64,000 nucleotides of DNA from NCBI GenBank assembly GCA_013824245.1, contig PNNN01000073.1, positions 1 through 64,000 of the forward strand, written 5' to 3'. Below the pieces are notes generated by a model. The model was not told where the DNA came from. It saw only the letters and a list, made by a program, of their open reading frames with translations, and ran no database searches. This DNA is from Chlorobiaceae bacterium. GTDB taxonomy: Bacteria; Bacteroidota; Ignavibacteria; UBA10030; SZUA-254. Positions 62,996 through 64,000 of this stretch are shown in pieces. The translations under genes and the position numbers were made by a program. Position 1 is the first letter of the stretch. Each line of letters begins with the position of its first letter.

Positions 62996-63361
62996 ATGAT
63001 TAGCAATGTGAAATTTGTGAGTGTGCCGGTTTCGGATTATGATAGAGCGTTAAAGTTTTACACGGAGAAATTAGAATTCAAATTGATTACGGATCAAAAA
63101 TTCAACGACAATTCTCGATGGATTGAATTGCAAATAGGAGATTCTCAAACTAAAATAGTTTTATTCACTCCGCCCGGACATGAAAACCGCATTGGGACAT
63201 TCATGAACATGACATTCACGTGCGCGGATGTTGCAAAGAGTTATGAAGAACTGAAAAACCGCGGTGTTGGATTTAAAGTCCCCCCTACCAACGCGCCGTG
63301 GGGAACATATGCTCAATTTCTTGATTCCGAAGGAAACATTTTCGTATTATCATCTAATTGA
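62996..63361 (+). CDS. VOC-superfamily (glyoxalase/bleomycin resistance-like) protein
   Basis: A 121-residue single VOC domain of the paired beta-alpha-beta-beta-beta kind. VSVPVSDYDRALKFYTEKLEFKL (about 7-29) is the first module and SYEELKNRGVGFKVPP with YAQFLDSEGNIFVL the second. The final Glu of DSEGN is a likely metal ligand, and an early His is missing from the usual place, which suggests a non-glyoxalase-I member. AAAGGATAATT precedes the ATG. Substrate unknown. Confidence 0.85.
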   Translation: MISNVKFVSVPVSDYDRALKFYTEKLEFKLITDQKFNDNSRWIELQIGDSQTKIVLFTPPGHENRIGTFMNMTFTCADVAKSYEELKNRGVGFKVPPTNAPWGTYAQFLDSEGNIFVLSSN

Positions 63362-63434
63362 TAAATCAATTTATACCAAAATACTTTTTAATTTTCAATT
63401 TTTACTTTTTACCTTTTAATTTTTAATTGATCCT

Positions 63435-64000
63435 ATGCCAATTTCCTCCATAAATCCCGCAACCGGTGATGTAATAAAAACATTTGCGGAATTAACCGAT
63501 ACCGAGATCGAATCGAAAATCACTCTCGCACAGAATGTATTTAGTTCATATTGTAAACGATCATTCCAAGAAAAATCAGCGATGATGCATAATGCTGCCG
63601 ATATTCTGGAGCAAGAGAAAACAAAATTCGGCGCAATCATGACGATGGAGATGGGAAAACCGTTATGGGCTGCTGCCGAAGAAGCGGCAAAATGCGCGTG
63701 GGTTTGCAGATATTATGCAGAGAAATCGGAACAATTCCTCGCCGACGAAAGTGTACAAACCACTGCATCAAAGAGTTATATCAAATACCAACCGATGGGA
63801 ATTGTATTCGCAATTATGCCATGGAATTTTCCTTTTTGGCAAGTGTTCCGATTCGCCGCACCTGCGGTGATGGCTGGAAACGTCGGGTTACTTAAACACG
63901 CATCGAATGTACCGCAGTGCGCTCTCGCAATCGAAGATATTTTTCGGCGAGCAGGTTTTCCAGAGGGTGCGTTTCAATCACTTCTAATTGGTTCCGATAA
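63435..64000 (+). CDS. Aldehyde dehydrogenase (succinate-semialdehyde-type), 3' end outside the window
   Basis: The frame is open from ATG 63435 to the window end, giving about 188 residues. ISSINPATGDVIKTF at the start, TMEMGKPLWAAAEEA (about 70), and PMGIVFAIMPWNFPFWQVFR (about 120) are the NAD-dependent aldehyde dehydrogenase signatures; the MPWNFPFWQ Asn helps form the oxyanion hole. It resembles succinate-semialdehyde dehydrogenases (GabD/YneI type). The catalytic Cys lies beyond the window. No strong ribosome site is seen in the AT-rich upstream sequence. Confidence 0.88.
   Translation, partial: MPISSINPATGDVIKTFAELTDTEIESKITLAQNVFSSYCKRSFQEKSAMMHNAADILEQEKTKFGAIMTMEMGKPLWAAAEEAAKCAWVCRYYAEKSEQFLADESVQTTASKSYIKYQPMGIVFAIMPWNFPFWQVFRFAAPAVMAGNVGLLKHASNVPQCALAIEDIFRRAGFPEGAFQSLLIGSD

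Overview
The window looks like a chromosomal segment of an anaerobic or microaerophilic, moderately AT-rich bacterium of the Bacteroidota-Chlorobiota side of the tree, most likely Ignavibacteria-like. The evidence is: several large secreted proteins ending in a type IX secretion (Por) sorting domain with the NYPNPFNP-type signature; a fused KorA plus KorB 2-oxoacid:ferredoxin oxidoreductase; a CcdA-type rather than Ccm-type thiol system; and a prs-rplY-pth-rpsF-ssb-rpsR-rplI information-processing operon. The taxonomic call is inference. No rRNA or tRNA was found; one structural RNA, the SRP RNA (ffs), lies at about 52651-52751 on the minus strand.

Layout. 1-10.6 kb (+): prs, rplY, pth, ribosomal/ssb operon, ccdA, korAB, nrnA, pepA. 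10.6-19.8 kb (-): five exported proteins, comprising two T9SS cargo proteins, a periplasmic beta-propeller candidate, a MepA-like murein endopeptidase and a tail-fibre-like surface protein. 20-21.7 kb (+): pdxA and ftsE. 21.7-32.7 kb (-): NifU-like and Mrp Fe-S proteins, then a threonine-dehydrogenase / 2-amino-3-ketobutyrate ligase type cluster with two alpha-oxoamine synthase paralogs, a dedicated acyl carrier protein, an acetyl-CoA-synthetase-like ligase and AcpS, followed by rsmB and a GlmU-like left-handed-helix protein, with rpmE just beyond. 33.0-38.7 kb: an accessory island in which three minus-strand genes (Abi_C protein, DUF4145-like protein, T9SS protein) are separated by nested palindromes resembling integron attC sites, next to a 588-bp array of 28 tandem 21-bp units. 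38.7-49.7 kb (-): a long housekeeping run (rng, fsa, gcvT, comB, ftsK, lolA, a flippase-like protein, a cyclophilin, holA, a SPOR protein). 50.3-52.6 kb (+): three pseudopilin-like proteins behind a hairpin-rich leader. 52.65-55.9 kb (-): ffs, a lone receiver protein and an NfrB/NfrA-like glycan export pair. 56-64 kb (+): pepT and an OPT transporter (peptide use), a lamin-tail-domain secreted protein, purE, a VOC protein and the start of an aldehyde dehydrogenase cut by the window end.

Most interesting points: the palindrome-delimited cassette-like block and its neighbouring 21-bp (two helical turns) repeat array, whose second half carries an operator-like dyad in most units; the duplicated KBL-type enzyme coupled to its own ACP, with a TDH carrying an unusual ~48-residue insertion; the NfrA/NfrB-like pair with a receiver domain; and several families of dispersed intergenic hairpins.
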